Position numbers and translations under genes: made by a program
Shown here: positions 35,447-43,503 of the stretch, in pieces
Position numbering within the stretch: position 1 is the stretch's first letter
Layout: every line of letters starts with the position of its first letter
NCBI RefSeq assembly: GCF_900108035.1
Contig: NZ_FNVS01000001.1
Coordinates: forward strand, 62,001 to 126,000
Reading direction: 5' to 3'
Length of the DNA: 64,000 nucleotides
DNA from: Parabacteroides chinchillae
GTDB lineage: Bacteria > Bacteroidota > Bacteroidia > Bacteroidales > Tannerellaceae
Notes under the pieces: model-generated
Seen by the model: only the letters and a program-made list of their open reading frames with translations
Told to the model about the DNA's origin: nothing
The model's database searches: none

Positions 35447-36105
35447 TCAAGAAAATATTCACATTAGCCGCTTTGTTTTGGGTTAGTTACAATACGATCC
35501 ACGCACAAGATAAATTCAAACAGGAACTGGCCATAGGTGCTAATTTCGGGACAACCTTTTCATCTGTTTCCTTCTACCCTAAAGTAAAAACCGGCATGTT
35601 AATGGGATATACCGGCGGTTTAACTGTACGATGGAATACAGAAGCATACGTAGGATTACAAGGCGAAGTCAATTTCACGCAGCAGGGTTGGAAAGAGAGT
35701 TTCAAGGACGAACCTCAATACGAGTACAGCCGCACTATCAACTACATCGAAATACCCTTCCTGACTCATATTTATTTCGGAAGCAAACGTTTCAAGGTAT
35801 TTGTTAACCTTGGCCCTAAAATAGGTTATGCATTAAGCGAAAGTACAAAAGAAAACCTGAATGGTGCAGAACCTAATATTACAAACGAACAACACACTAT
35901 GCCTATCGACAAAAAATTCGACTGGGGTTTATGTGGAGGGCCAGGACTTGAATTGCGCACAGGAATCGGTTATTTCTTACTTGAAGGACGTTACTATTAT
36001 GCCTTAGGTGATATTTATAATAGTCGTAAAGCCGATTTCTTTTCTAAATCTTCCGGACAAATTATATCAGTAAAACTAACCTATCTGCTACCGGTTATCA
36101 AATAA
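35443..36105 (+). CDS. PorT-family outer-membrane beta-barrel
   Basis: 220 aa. Signal peptide about residues 1-21, then an eight-strand-type barrel: ELAIGANFGTTFSSVSFYP, GLQGEVNFTQQGWKE, YIEIPFLTHIYFGSKR, FVNLGPKIGYALSES. This matches the PorT/OmpA-like 'outer membrane protein beta-barrel domain' family. PorT itself is a type 9 secretion component in Porphyromonas; most relatives are of unknown function, so secretion is only a possibility. Four-base overlap with the LysM fusion gene implies coupled translation and a shared envelope role. Confidence 0.8.
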   Translation: MIKKIFTLAALFWVSYNTIHAQDKFKQELAIGANFGTTFSSVSFYPKVKTGMLMGYTGGLTVRWNTEAYVGLQGEVNFTQQGWKESFKDEPQYEYSRTINYIEIPFLTHIYFGSKRFKVFVNLGPKIGYALSESTKENLNGAEPNITNEQHTMPIDKKFDWGLCGGPGLELRTGIGYFLLEGRYYYALGDIYNSRKADFFSKSSGQIISVKLTYLLPVIK

Positions 36106-36139
36106 AAGTCAGAACTTTCCCTAATAATTCAAATGATCA

Positions 36140-36155
36140 AAAAGACATGTCTTTT
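36140..36155. repeat. AAAAGACATGTCTTTT palindrome
   Basis: Perfect 16-nt palindrome just after the PorT gene. Its AAAGACATG half recurs twice in the repeat at 41122-41205. Confidence 0.7.
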
Positions 36156-36164
36156 GAATAATAA

Positions 36165-36211
36165 AAGTCCCGTCTTAACACTTTAAACGAGTTGAGTGTA
36201 AGGCGGGACTT
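36165..36211. terminator. Bidirectional terminator between convergent genes
   Basis: AAGTCCCGTCTTAACAC (36165-36181) pairs with GTGTAAGGCGGGACTT (36196-36211), with one G-U pair and one bulge. It lies between the PorT gene and the convergent DUF4293 gene. Confidence 0.8.
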
Positions 36212-36232
36212 AGTATATCTATATCTTTTTTC

Positions 36233-36700
36233 TTATCTCAGTCTATCCAATGAACGAACCAACGTTTCGTCTGCTCCGATATTACGGATAGCCAAATAGT
36301 CCAAAATCAGATTAATTAAAGGAAATGCCAATGCTATCTTAACAGCAAATACCATATCTTCCTCTCCCACTTGATTTTTTACATTCCATACAAAAAAGGC
36401 AAACAAGGCATAAAAACCGACCATCAAAAGAGCGTTAAATATACACAAACGTATTTGCAGCATTCTTTTTCTAAACAAAAATATAGTAATCAGTGCTATT
36501 AAAGCAATAATTGCAGTCAACGCAAAAAGCCCCCACGTCGGATAAATCAGTTCAGACGGAACAGCCATTGTATTAACACCCGTAGCATCAAAGGATAATA
36601 ACATATCTCCTACCTGAAGAACGGCAAGAGGCAAAAACAATGTGGCTATAGTTAATGCCACAATAATAAGCAAATAAACAGTTTGTATTCTCTGCAACAT
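36233..36700 (-). CDS. DUF4293-family membrane protein
   Basis: 155 aa with four predicted membrane helices: residues 5-25, about 52-75, 82-105 and 118-138. The start MLQRIQTVYLL and the ending ADETLVRSLDRLR are characteristic of DUF4293, a Bacteroidetes-specific family usually found just after rpoZ. Function unknown. It is the last gene of the bamD-rpoZ-DUF4293 run, 76 bases after rpoZ. Confidence 0.85.
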   Translation of the reverse strand: MLQRIQTVYLLIIVALTIATLFLPLAVLQVGDMLLSFDATGVNTMAVPSELIYPTWGLFALTAIIALIALITIFLFRKRMLQIRLCIFNALLMVGFYALFAFFVWNVKNQVGEEDMVFAVKIALAFPLINLILDYLAIRNIGADETLVRSLDRLR

Positions 36701-36776
36701 GATATTTAGTCTTTTAAATGGAAAGGCCGACTCTTACCGGGTCAGCCTTTCCGTTGTCTGTAACATCAAATTCTTA

Positions 36777-37109
36777 TTAGAAGTTATTTTTTTCTTTAGC
36801 AGGGTTCTTATAATAAACCTTACCTTCTTCATACTCCTGGGCTGCGATCAAAGTCGATTTAGGAAGCTTTTCATAATAACGCGAAATTTCAATCTGTTCT
36901 CTGTTTTCAAAAACTTCTTCCAAATTATCGTTGTAAGACGCAAATTCCTGAAGTTTCTTTTCCAGATCCTGTTTCATTTCAACACTAATCTGATTAGCTC
37001 GCTTAGAGATAATCATTACTGTTTCGTATACATTACCCGTATCTTCGGACAATTTCATCATGTCGCGGGTTACTGTATTCGCAGGAGCATTTGATTTTCT
37101 GTAATCCAT
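36777..37109 (-). CDS. rpoZ: RNA polymerase omega subunit (Bacteroidetes type)
   Basis: 110 aa small subunit that helps RNA polymerase assemble. The conserved region starts at MDYRKSNAPANTVTRDM and includes NVYETVMIISKRANQIS, LEEVFENREQIEISRYYE and YKNPAKEK. I therefore use ATG 37109. An ATG at 37133 overlaps the bamD stop (TAATG) and would add eight residues by coupling; it remains possible. It lies directly after bamD, as in other Bacteroidales. Confidence 0.9.
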   Translation of the reverse strand: MDYRKSNAPANTVTRDMMKLSEDTGNVYETVMIISKRANQISVEMKQDLEKKLQEFASYNDNLEEVFENREQIEISRYYEKLPKSTLIAAQEYEEGKVYYKNPAKEKNNF

Positions 37110-37132
37110 ATTCGTTTTATTGATTAATTTCA

Positions 37133-37942
37133 TTAATATGCATCTGAAATGCGTTTGCTAGCGTAATCATAGAATTTCTGTACCTGTTTTACATACTTTC
37201 CTTCCGGATATTCGTTCATATAATTGTAGTATTCGTCAACAACTTCACGATAACGACCCTGCAACTTCTCTTCTACACTGACTAAAGCCAGTTCATACTT
37301 TGAACGAATAATAAGATACATAAACTCTTCACGATACTTTGAGTAAGGATAATCTTTCAAAGCATTCTGCGAAGTAATTACGCACGATAAATAATTGTTG
37401 CCCAAATAAGTACCCAAATTATAGTACAATCTGGCAGCCAACAATTCCTTATAAGCTAACTTTTCCTGCAGTTCGAACATAATCTTTTGTGCTTCTTCGG
37501 CATGTTCGCTCTGAGGATAATACTCTAAATAAAGCTGCAACTGTTCAATGGCCTTATACGTCTGACTCTGGTCCAACCGGGGATCAGGAGAATCCAGATA
37601 TAAACCATATCCAGAATAATACCGGGCTAATTCAGTATACTCACCTTTCGGATAAGTCGTGTAATAAGTCTGGAAGTATTGTGCAGCCGTTTGATAATCT
37701 TTTTGGCCATAATAGCTTTGTGCCAACAAATACAAAGATTCCTCGGCATAAGCAGTTCCCTTAAAGATTGTAACCAGTTCCTCCAACAAAGTAGCAGATT
37801 TTGAATATTGCTTCGCATTGAAATACTTCTTTGCGTATGAATATTTGAGTTCATAATCCGTACTTTTCAAAATCTTATTATATTCTCCGCAAGAAGATAA
37901 TAAGACTGTAATCATCATCAATAGAAATACAACCTTTTTCAT
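37133..37942 (-). CDS. bamD: Outer-membrane assembly lipoprotein BamD
   Basis: 269 aa lipoprotein of the BAM complex that folds beta-barrels into the outer membrane. Lipobox LLSSC (Cys about residue 18). The mature part is made of TPR helices: ELKYSYAKKYFNAKQYSKSA, EESLYLLAQSYYGQKDYQTA, FQTYYTTYPKGEYTELARYY, QLYLEYYPQSEHAEEA. Length and repeat order fit BamD/YfiO. It is the first gene of the run leading into rpoZ and DUF4293, with a TAACTTTG promoter box 19 bases upstream. Confidence 0.92.
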   Translation of the reverse strand: MKKVVFLLMMITVLLSSCGEYNKILKSTDYELKYSYAKKYFNAKQYSKSATLLEELVTIFKGTAYAEESLYLLAQSYYGQKDYQTAAQYFQTYYTTYPKGEYTELARYYSGYGLYLDSPDPRLDQSQTYKAIEQLQLYLEYYPQSEHAEEAQKIMFELQEKLAYKELLAARLYYNLGTYLGNNYLSCVITSQNALKDYPYSKYREEFMYLIIRSKYELALVSVEEKLQGRYREVVDEYYNYMNEYPEGKYVKQVQKFYDYASKRISDAY

Positions 37943-37960
37943 TCACATACTTTTAGCGCG

Positions 37961-37968
37961 CAAAGTTA
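37961..37968 (-). promoter_or_regulatory. -7 promoter box for bamD-rpoZ
   Basis: Minus strand TAACTTTG; predicted start near 37954, leader about 12 nt. Confidence 0.65.
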
Positions 37969-38008
37969 GTGCTTCCTAGCAAATAAACGAAACGCAAAAC
38001 GTTAATAT

Positions 38009-38434
38009 TTATAACTTATACAAATCACTGGCTGCAATCAGCTCCAGTTTATTAGCCTTTAGAACCTCTGCACACTTTTCTACATTATCCGGGCGAATAA
38101 TAACATTTGCCGCATCTCCCTGTGAAAAAGCATACATATATTCAATAAAAATTCCTGCCGATGTAATTATATCCATAGCTTTAGCCAACGCTCCCGGCTG
38201 ATTAGGGCAGTGTAAGCAAACTACTTCAGCAACACTCACTGCATACAACTTATCACGCAATACTTTAATTGCTTTATCCGTATCTGACACTATTAAACGA
38301 AGAATTCCAAAGTCGGAATTTTCAGCAACCGTAAATGCAGACATATTTATACCTGCTTCGCCCAATATCTTAGCAACTTCCGTAAAACGGCCTTTCTTAT
38401 TCTCCAGAAAGATAGATAATTGTTTAATTAACAT
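38009..38434 (-). CDS. Tandem ACT-domain protein
   Basis: 141 aa made of two ACT domains (about 1-70 and 72-141): LIKQLSIFLENKKGRFTEVAKILGEAGINM and VAEVVCLHCPNQPGALAKAMDII. ACT domains bind amino acids and regulate enzymes. It follows the phenylacetate-CoA ligase gene by 22 bases; this pairing is widespread in anaerobes, where the ligase works in aryl-acid or aromatic amino-acid metabolism and the ACT protein is presumed to sense an aromatic amino acid. That role is inferred. Confidence 0.88.
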   Translation of the reverse strand: MLIKQLSIFLENKKGRFTEVAKILGEAGINMSAFTVAENSDFGILRLIVSDTDKAIKVLRDKLYAVSVAEVVCLHCPNQPGALAKAMDIITSAGIFIEYMYAFSQGDAANVIIRPDNVEKCAEVLKANKLELIAASDLYKL

Positions 38435-38456
38435 AGTACCTTAATTTTTAAAGGGG

Positions 38457-39758
38457 TTAAACTAACTTACGATTGTCTATCACGTGCTTGGCTTTGCCCA
38501 TGCTTCGCTCAATGCTACGCGGTTCCACAATCTTAATATCAGGCTGCAAACCGATCACGCTTTGCATGCGGTTGGCAATCTTTTTCTTCAGGGCAATCAT
38601 TTTATTGATCTCATCCGAATAATATTCCTGGCGCACCTCCACCTGTATCTGGAAAGTATCCGTATTGTTCACACGGTCTACTACAATCAAATAATGCGGT
38701 TCGAACTCCGAAAGTTCCAAAATTACGGATTCTACTTGAGATGGGAAAACATTTACGCCACGAATAATCAACATATCGTCACTTCGTCCTAAAATACGGT
38801 TCATTCGAACAGCTGTACGACCGCAAGCACATTTTTCATAGATCAGCGATGTAAGGTCTCGCGTACGATAACGTATCATCGGCATACCTTCTTTGGTCAG
38901 GGTGGTAAATACCAATTCGCCTACTTCACCCGGTGCTACAGGCTGCAAGGTCTGCGGATCAACTATTTCAGGAAAGAAATGGTCTTCCCATAAATGCGTA
39001 CCGTTCTGACATTCACACTCGCCCCCTACTCCCGGGCCACATATTTCAGTTAGTCCGTAAATATCATAGGCTTTTATATTCAACTTTTCTTCCAGTTCTT
39101 TACGCATATTTTCGGTCCATGGTTCTGCACCAAACACACCTACTCTCAATTTAAATTCTTCCAAAGGAATACCTGATTCGCGGATTGTTTCTGCCAGATA
39201 AAGGGCATAAGAGGGTGTACAAGCCAAACCTTTTGCGCCAAAATCGTGCATCAACTGGATTTGTTTTTGCGTATTACCGCTGCTCATCGGAATAACGGTT
39301 CCACCTATATTCTCTACTCCGGCATGAGCCCCCAACCCTCCGGTAAACAAACCATAGCCATAGGAAACCTGCACTGCATCATTCTTTGTCAAGCCATAAG
39401 CTATCAGGCATCTTGCTACAACTTCAGCCCAAACTGACAAATCTTTACGGGTGTAACCTACCACAATAGGCTTTCCTGTAGTGCCGGAAGAGGCATGCAG
39501 ACGAACAATCTCAGACATCGGAACTGCCATTAAGCCGAATGGATAGTTATCCCGAAGATCTTGTTTAACTGTAAAAGGGAGCTTGGCTATATCATCAATT
39601 GATTGAATATCATTAGGTGTTATTCCCATCTCCTGCATCTTTTTGCGGTAAAAAGGACTATTATGATATACGTGTTCAACAACCCGTTTCAACCGGATAC
39701 TTTGTAATTTCCGCATCTCTTCGCGGTCCATGCATTCAATTGTTTCGTTCCAAATCAT
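38457..39758 (-). CDS. Phenylacetate-CoA ligase
   Basis: 433 aa adenylate-forming enzyme that makes aryl-acetyl-CoA from the acid, ATP and CoA. The P-loop is LHASSGTTGKPIVVGYT; the family core AYDIYGLTEICGPGVGGEC, the RYRTRDLT motif and the CACGRT Cys cluster are all present. The closing helix has the catalytic-lysine-bearing SMGKAKHVID. In Bacteroidales it often sits with indolepyruvate oxidoreductase genes (iorAB); those are not here, only the ACT partner. Substrates may include phenylacetate or indoleacetate. Confidence 0.92.
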   Translation of the reverse strand: MIWNETIECMDREEMRKLQSIRLKRVVEHVYHNSPFYRKKMQEMGITPNDIQSIDDIAKLPFTVKQDLRDNYPFGLMAVPMSEIVRLHASSGTTGKPIVVGYTRKDLSVWAEVVARCLIAYGLTKNDAVQVSYGYGLFTGGLGAHAGVENIGGTVIPMSSGNTQKQIQLMHDFGAKGLACTPSYALYLAETIRESGIPLEEFKLRVGVFGAEPWTENMRKELEEKLNIKAYDIYGLTEICGPGVGGECECQNGTHLWEDHFFPEIVDPQTLQPVAPGEVGELVFTTLTKEGMPMIRYRTRDLTSLIYEKCACGRTAVRMNRILGRSDDMLIIRGVNVFPSQVESVILELSEFEPHYLIVVDRVNNTDTFQIQVEVRQEYYSDEINKMIALKKKIANRMQSVIGLQPDIKIVEPRSIERSMGKAKHVIDNRKLV

Positions 39759-39888
39759 GGTATCAAACTATTTTTTCGTTATAATTTACTACTGTTTATT
39801 CAAAAATTAATAGCATAAGCCGGTCGCAAAGTAACAACTTTTTTTACATCCTGCCTCCTAAGCTGGAAATAAATACGATTTAAATTGC

Positions 39889-39896
39889 TACTTTTG
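39889..39896 (+). promoter_or_regulatory. -7 promoter box for the MFS gene
   Basis: TACTTTTG matches TAnnTTTG. Transcription should start near 39903, which leaves no leader for the ATG at 39905 and supports the next in-frame ATG at 39932. Confidence 0.55.
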
Positions 39897-39931
39897 CAGT
39901 TGAAATGCCGGTTTTCACGCTTAATAACGAC

Positions 39932-41101
39932 ATGAGAAGAAACATCCTTGCTCTTTATCTGATCAAGCTATCCAAATGGTTCAGCCTGGTAATGCCTATA
40001 ATTGTGTTGTTTTATGAAAAACATGGGCTTGGCTTACAAGATGTCTTTATTCTCAAAAGTGTTTATTCTGTTGCGGCTGTAGCTTTAGAAATACCGTCGG
40101 GTTATCTGGCGGATGTCTGGGGAAGACGTAAGTGCCTAATATATGGATGCTTTCTATTTTTCGGAGGTTATTTATGTTATTCTTTCACTTCCACATTCCA
40201 TGCTTTCCTTATTGCCGAAATATTACTGGGTGTGGGGCAGACATTAGTAAACGGGGCAGACTCCGCTTTGCTATATGACACCACCTTACATTATAAAAAA
40301 GAAGAATTATATCTACGCTACGAAGGGCGTATCACCATGATCGGCAACTTTGCGGAAGCAATTGCAGGTATATTCGGAGGTTTACTGGCCGCCTATTCTT
40401 TGAGATTTCCATTTTATATACAGGCTGTTATTGCCTTTTCGGGCATTCCGGCCGCTTTGGCATTAAAGGAGTTCAACATAAAAAACAAGATACAAAACCC
40501 GGTTTCCGAGATCATACGGATTATAAAATACTCCCTGATAACTAACAGGCCGCTTTGCTATAATATTATGTTCTCCGGCATTATCGGGGCTGCCACTCTC
40601 ACGATGGCTTGGCTCGTACAACCCCTATTGATGCATTTGGAAACGCCTACATCCTACTACGGTGTTATCTGGACTGTCTTAAACCTCACCGTAGGTTTTG
40701 CCGCCTTATATTCAGACCGCGTAGATCGTTATTTCGGGTTAAAAAAAATGGGAATACTGATTCTCAGCGTTATCATCGGAGGTTACGTAGCTCTAGCCTT
40801 CAATCTTACATATGCAGGGCTCGCTATCTTGTTTATATTTTATATTTTCAGAGGGTTTGCCACACCTATCCTCAAAGGATATATCAATCAGATGACATTT
40901 TCCGAAATGCGAGCCACCGTACTCTCTATCCGCAATTTCATTATCCGTCTGATGTTTGCCGCAATTGCTCCGTTCATCGGTTGGCTAAATGATATCTATT
41001 CGCTGCAAATAGCCTTACTGTCTTCTGCTGTTATTTTATTTATTCCGGGAGCAATCTTTCTTGGATTACAGCTAAAGTATACCTCTGCAAAACAACAATA
41101 A
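39932..41101 (+). CDS. Major facilitator superfamily transporter
   Basis: 389 aa with about 12 membrane helices. The loop between helices 2 and 3 carries the MFS signature region GYLADVWGRRKCLIYG. ATG 39932 (MRRNILALYLIKLS) is chosen because the promoter box lies at 39889-39896; the open frame reaches to ATG 39905, which would be leaderless. No neighbouring gene indicates a substrate. A palindromic repeat separates it from the convergent GH92 gene. Confidence 0.88.
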   Translation: MRRNILALYLIKLSKWFSLVMPIIVLFYEKHGLGLQDVFILKSVYSVAAVALEIPSGYLADVWGRRKCLIYGCFLFFGGYLCYSFTSTFHAFLIAEILLGVGQTLVNGADSALLYDTTLHYKKEELYLRYEGRITMIGNFAEAIAGIFGGLLAAYSLRFPFYIQAVIAFSGIPAALALKEFNIKNKIQNPVSEIIRIIKYSLITNRPLCYNIMFSGIIGAATLTMAWLVQPLLMHLETPTSYYGVIWTVLNLTVGFAALYSDRVDRYFGLKKMGILILSVIIGGYVALAFNLTYAGLAILFIFYIFRGFATPILKGYINQMTFSEMRATVLSIRNFIIRLMFAAIAPFIGWLNDIYSLQIALLSSAVILFIPGAIFLGLQLKYTSAKQQ

Positions 41102-41121
41102 ACAGACAATATATTCTTCAA

Positions 41122-41205
41122 AAAAAGATACATCTTTTGCAATCCAAAGACATGACTTTCGAATTGCAAAGACATGTGTTTAAGATGCAAAAGATATATC
41201 TTTTT
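41122..41205. repeat. Nested palindromic repeat, AAAGACATG family
   Basis: Outer arms 41122-41141 and 41186-41205 are complementary over 20 nt with one mismatch. Inside are two direct copies of CAAAGACATG (41145-41154 and 41167-41176). It occupies the gap between convergent genes and can act as a two-way terminator. Confidence 0.8.
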
Positions 41206-41222
41206 AATAAACAACAAATCAA

Positions 41223-43499
41223 CTACTTAGCAGACACCGAATAGGGACGGTCTTTCACCGTAACACCACGAGATATATTCGGTTTATTTCCCATCTTATA
41301 ACGGATTACTCCGCCGTCGGTCAGCTCTTTATATGTAAGCCAGTTGCGTGTAAACGGTTTGCCGTTCAGGCTGGACGACTGGATATAACGGTTGTCCAAC
41401 GAATTGCCGTCTGCTTCAATTACCAGCTTTTTGCCATTCTCCAAGTGAATCGTCATCTTAGGAAAGACAGGGCTGCCTATCACGTATTGGTCTGTGCCGG
41501 GACAAACTGAATACAATCCCATTGCGCTGATCACATACCATGACGAGGTTTGTCCCTGATCTTCGTCACCCGGATAACCGTTAGGACCCGAACTATAGAG
41601 TTTGTTCATCACTTCACGTGCCCAATACTGGTTTTTCCAAGGTTCGCCGGCATAATTATAGAGATAAATCATGTGTTGAATAGGCTGATTTCCATGCGCA
41701 TACTGTCCCATATTAATCATAGCCATCTCTGCCATTTCATGAATTACGTAGCCATACGTCCCTACCTTAAAAGTATTTGGCTCGGAGAATACGGAGTCTA
41801 GCTTCGCCACAAAGTTCTTTTCGCCACCCATCAAATTTATCAAGCCTTGTATGTCATGGAAAACCGACCAATGATAATGCCAAGCGCATCCTTCTGTGTA
41901 AGGGCCACCCCATTCTTTCGGATCAAAGTTTGGTGTCCAGTTACCCTTTTTATCACGTCCGCGCATAAAACGGGTGGAAGGTTCATATACATTCTCATAA
42001 TTATATATCTGCTTTCCGAACAGCTTCGCCATATAATCATTACCCGACAGGCGAGCAATCTGATAGGCGCAAAAGTCATCATAGCAAAACTCCAACGTCT
42101 TCGCAACCGATTCGCGATATTCAGGATAAGGCACATAACCCAAAGAAAAATAATCCGCCCAGCCGTCGCGCCCATTGGAAGGTCCGTGAGGTCCTTTATT
42201 TGTTGCCTCATGCAGCATGGATTTCAATGCTTTGTCGGTATCGAATGAGAAACCTTTCACATAAGCATCCGCCAGTAAAGAGGCCGCATGATTACCTACC
42301 ATACCACAGTTATGTCCCGGAAACGACCAGGTTGGCAACCATCCGCTCTGATCGTAAGCATCCAGCAACGAGTTTACATAACGTCCATGAATCTCGGGGT
42401 GCAAAAGCGCATTCAGTGGGAACTGGGCGCGAAACGTATCCCAGAAACCATTGTCGGTATACATATATCCATCGTGCAACTTGCCATCGTAAGTACTGTA
42501 GTAGATCGGATTATTATTGGCATCGTATTCGTAGAACTTGCGCGGGAACAACATCGAACGGAAAAAGCAAGAATAGAATGTTGCTTTTTCTTCTTCCGTT
42601 CCGCCTTCCACTTCCACCTTACCGAGTTGTTCGTTCCATGCATCGGCAGCCAACTCACGGGCTTCTTCCAAAGATTTTAAACCGGCCAATTCCCGCCTAA
42701 AGTTCATCTCTGCCTGATCTATGCTGATAAAAGAGGATATTACTTTTGCTTCCACCACAGCTCCGGACTCAAACTGAACATAGGCTCCAACATGACTGCC
42801 GTTAGCATCCTTGCTGTTTTCCGTTTTCTTTCCATCAGCATCTTTCCATGTACCATAGCTCTTAAACGGCTTATTGAAATATAGCACAAAATAATTTGCA
42901 AATCCATCCGGACAAGAATGATTGCCATTGCTCGTAAAACCGACAATCTTGTTTTCTTCCGGATACAGACGTACCATATTGCCGCCGCGATGCCCGTCAA
43001 GCACCAGATAGGCATCTTTACCCTGCGGATAGGCAAAACGAAAATAAACGCCACGCTCGGTAGGCGACATTTCCGTCGTTTGCCCGTTTTCGAAAGTTAC
43101 CTTATAATAGTTTGGCTTTGCCACTTCCTTATCATGGCTAAAGCGGGTTGCTCTTCCATATTGATCTACGGCCAAATTACCAACTACCGGCATAATAGAA
43201 AAGGCACCATAATCATTTGTCCACGAACTACATTGGTGGGTCTGGCGGAATCCGCGGATAGAATCTTTAAAATGCTGGTAAATCCATCCGTCACCTACCA
43301 AACCGGTTTGTGGAGTCCAGAAATTCATACCCCACGGCATAGCCGTTGTCGCATAGGTATTGCCACGTGTAAGTTCAAATTTCGAATTTGTCCCTTGCAA
43401 GGTATTTACATATTCCACCCAATCCTTTTCTCCTGCAAAAGCAGAGAGAAAGGCGCTCCCTAAAAAAAGAACGCCTGTTATTTTCTTTATATTCATCAT
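41223..43499 (-). CDS. GH92 family alpha-mannosidase
   Basis: 758 aa exported glycosidase. Signal peptide about residues 1-23 (ending AFLSAFAG). The N-terminal beta-sandwich starts VEYVNTLQGTNSKFELTRG, and the (alpha/alpha)6 domain carries the GH92 hallmarks: GPHGPSNGRDGWADYFSLGY and the acidic active-site loop PGDEDQGQTSSWYVISAMGL. GH92 enzymes are Ca2+-dependent exo-alpha-mannosidases acting on host N-glycans or yeast mannan; the exact linkage cannot be read here. Last gene of the PUL, 4 bases after the uncharacterised lipoprotein gene. Confidence 0.93.
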   Translation of the reverse strand: MMNIKKITGVLFLGSAFLSAFAGEKDWVEYVNTLQGTNSKFELTRGNTYATTAMPWGMNFWTPQTGLVGDGWIYQHFKDSIRGFRQTHQCSSWTNDYGAFSIMPVVGNLAVDQYGRATRFSHDKEVAKPNYYKVTFENGQTTEMSPTERGVYFRFAYPQGKDAYLVLDGHRGGNMVRLYPEENKIVGFTSNGNHSCPDGFANYFVLYFNKPFKSYGTWKDADGKKTENSKDANGSHVGAYVQFESGAVVEAKVISSFISIDQAEMNFRRELAGLKSLEEARELAADAWNEQLGKVEVEGGTEEEKATFYSCFFRSMLFPRKFYEYDANNNPIYYSTYDGKLHDGYMYTDNGFWDTFRAQFPLNALLHPEIHGRYVNSLLDAYDQSGWLPTWSFPGHNCGMVGNHAASLLADAYVKGFSFDTDKALKSMLHEATNKGPHGPSNGRDGWADYFSLGYVPYPEYRESVAKTLEFCYDDFCAYQIARLSGNDYMAKLFGKQIYNYENVYEPSTRFMRGRDKKGNWTPNFDPKEWGGPYTEGCAWHYHWSVFHDIQGLINLMGGEKNFVAKLDSVFSEPNTFKVGTYGYVIHEMAEMAMINMGQYAHGNQPIQHMIYLYNYAGEPWKNQYWAREVMNKLYSSGPNGYPGDEDQGQTSSWYVISAMGLYSVCPGTDQYVIGSPVFPKMTIHLENGKKLVIEADGNSLDNRYIQSSSLNGKPFTRNWLTYKELTDGGVIRYKMGNKPNISRGVTVKDRPYSVSAK

Positions 43500-43503
43500 T
43501 CTA

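Noticed and set aside
36233-37942. Possible frameshift in rpoZ because of two start sites
   Set aside because: Both ATGs are in the same frame; only the start is uncertain and the gene is intact.
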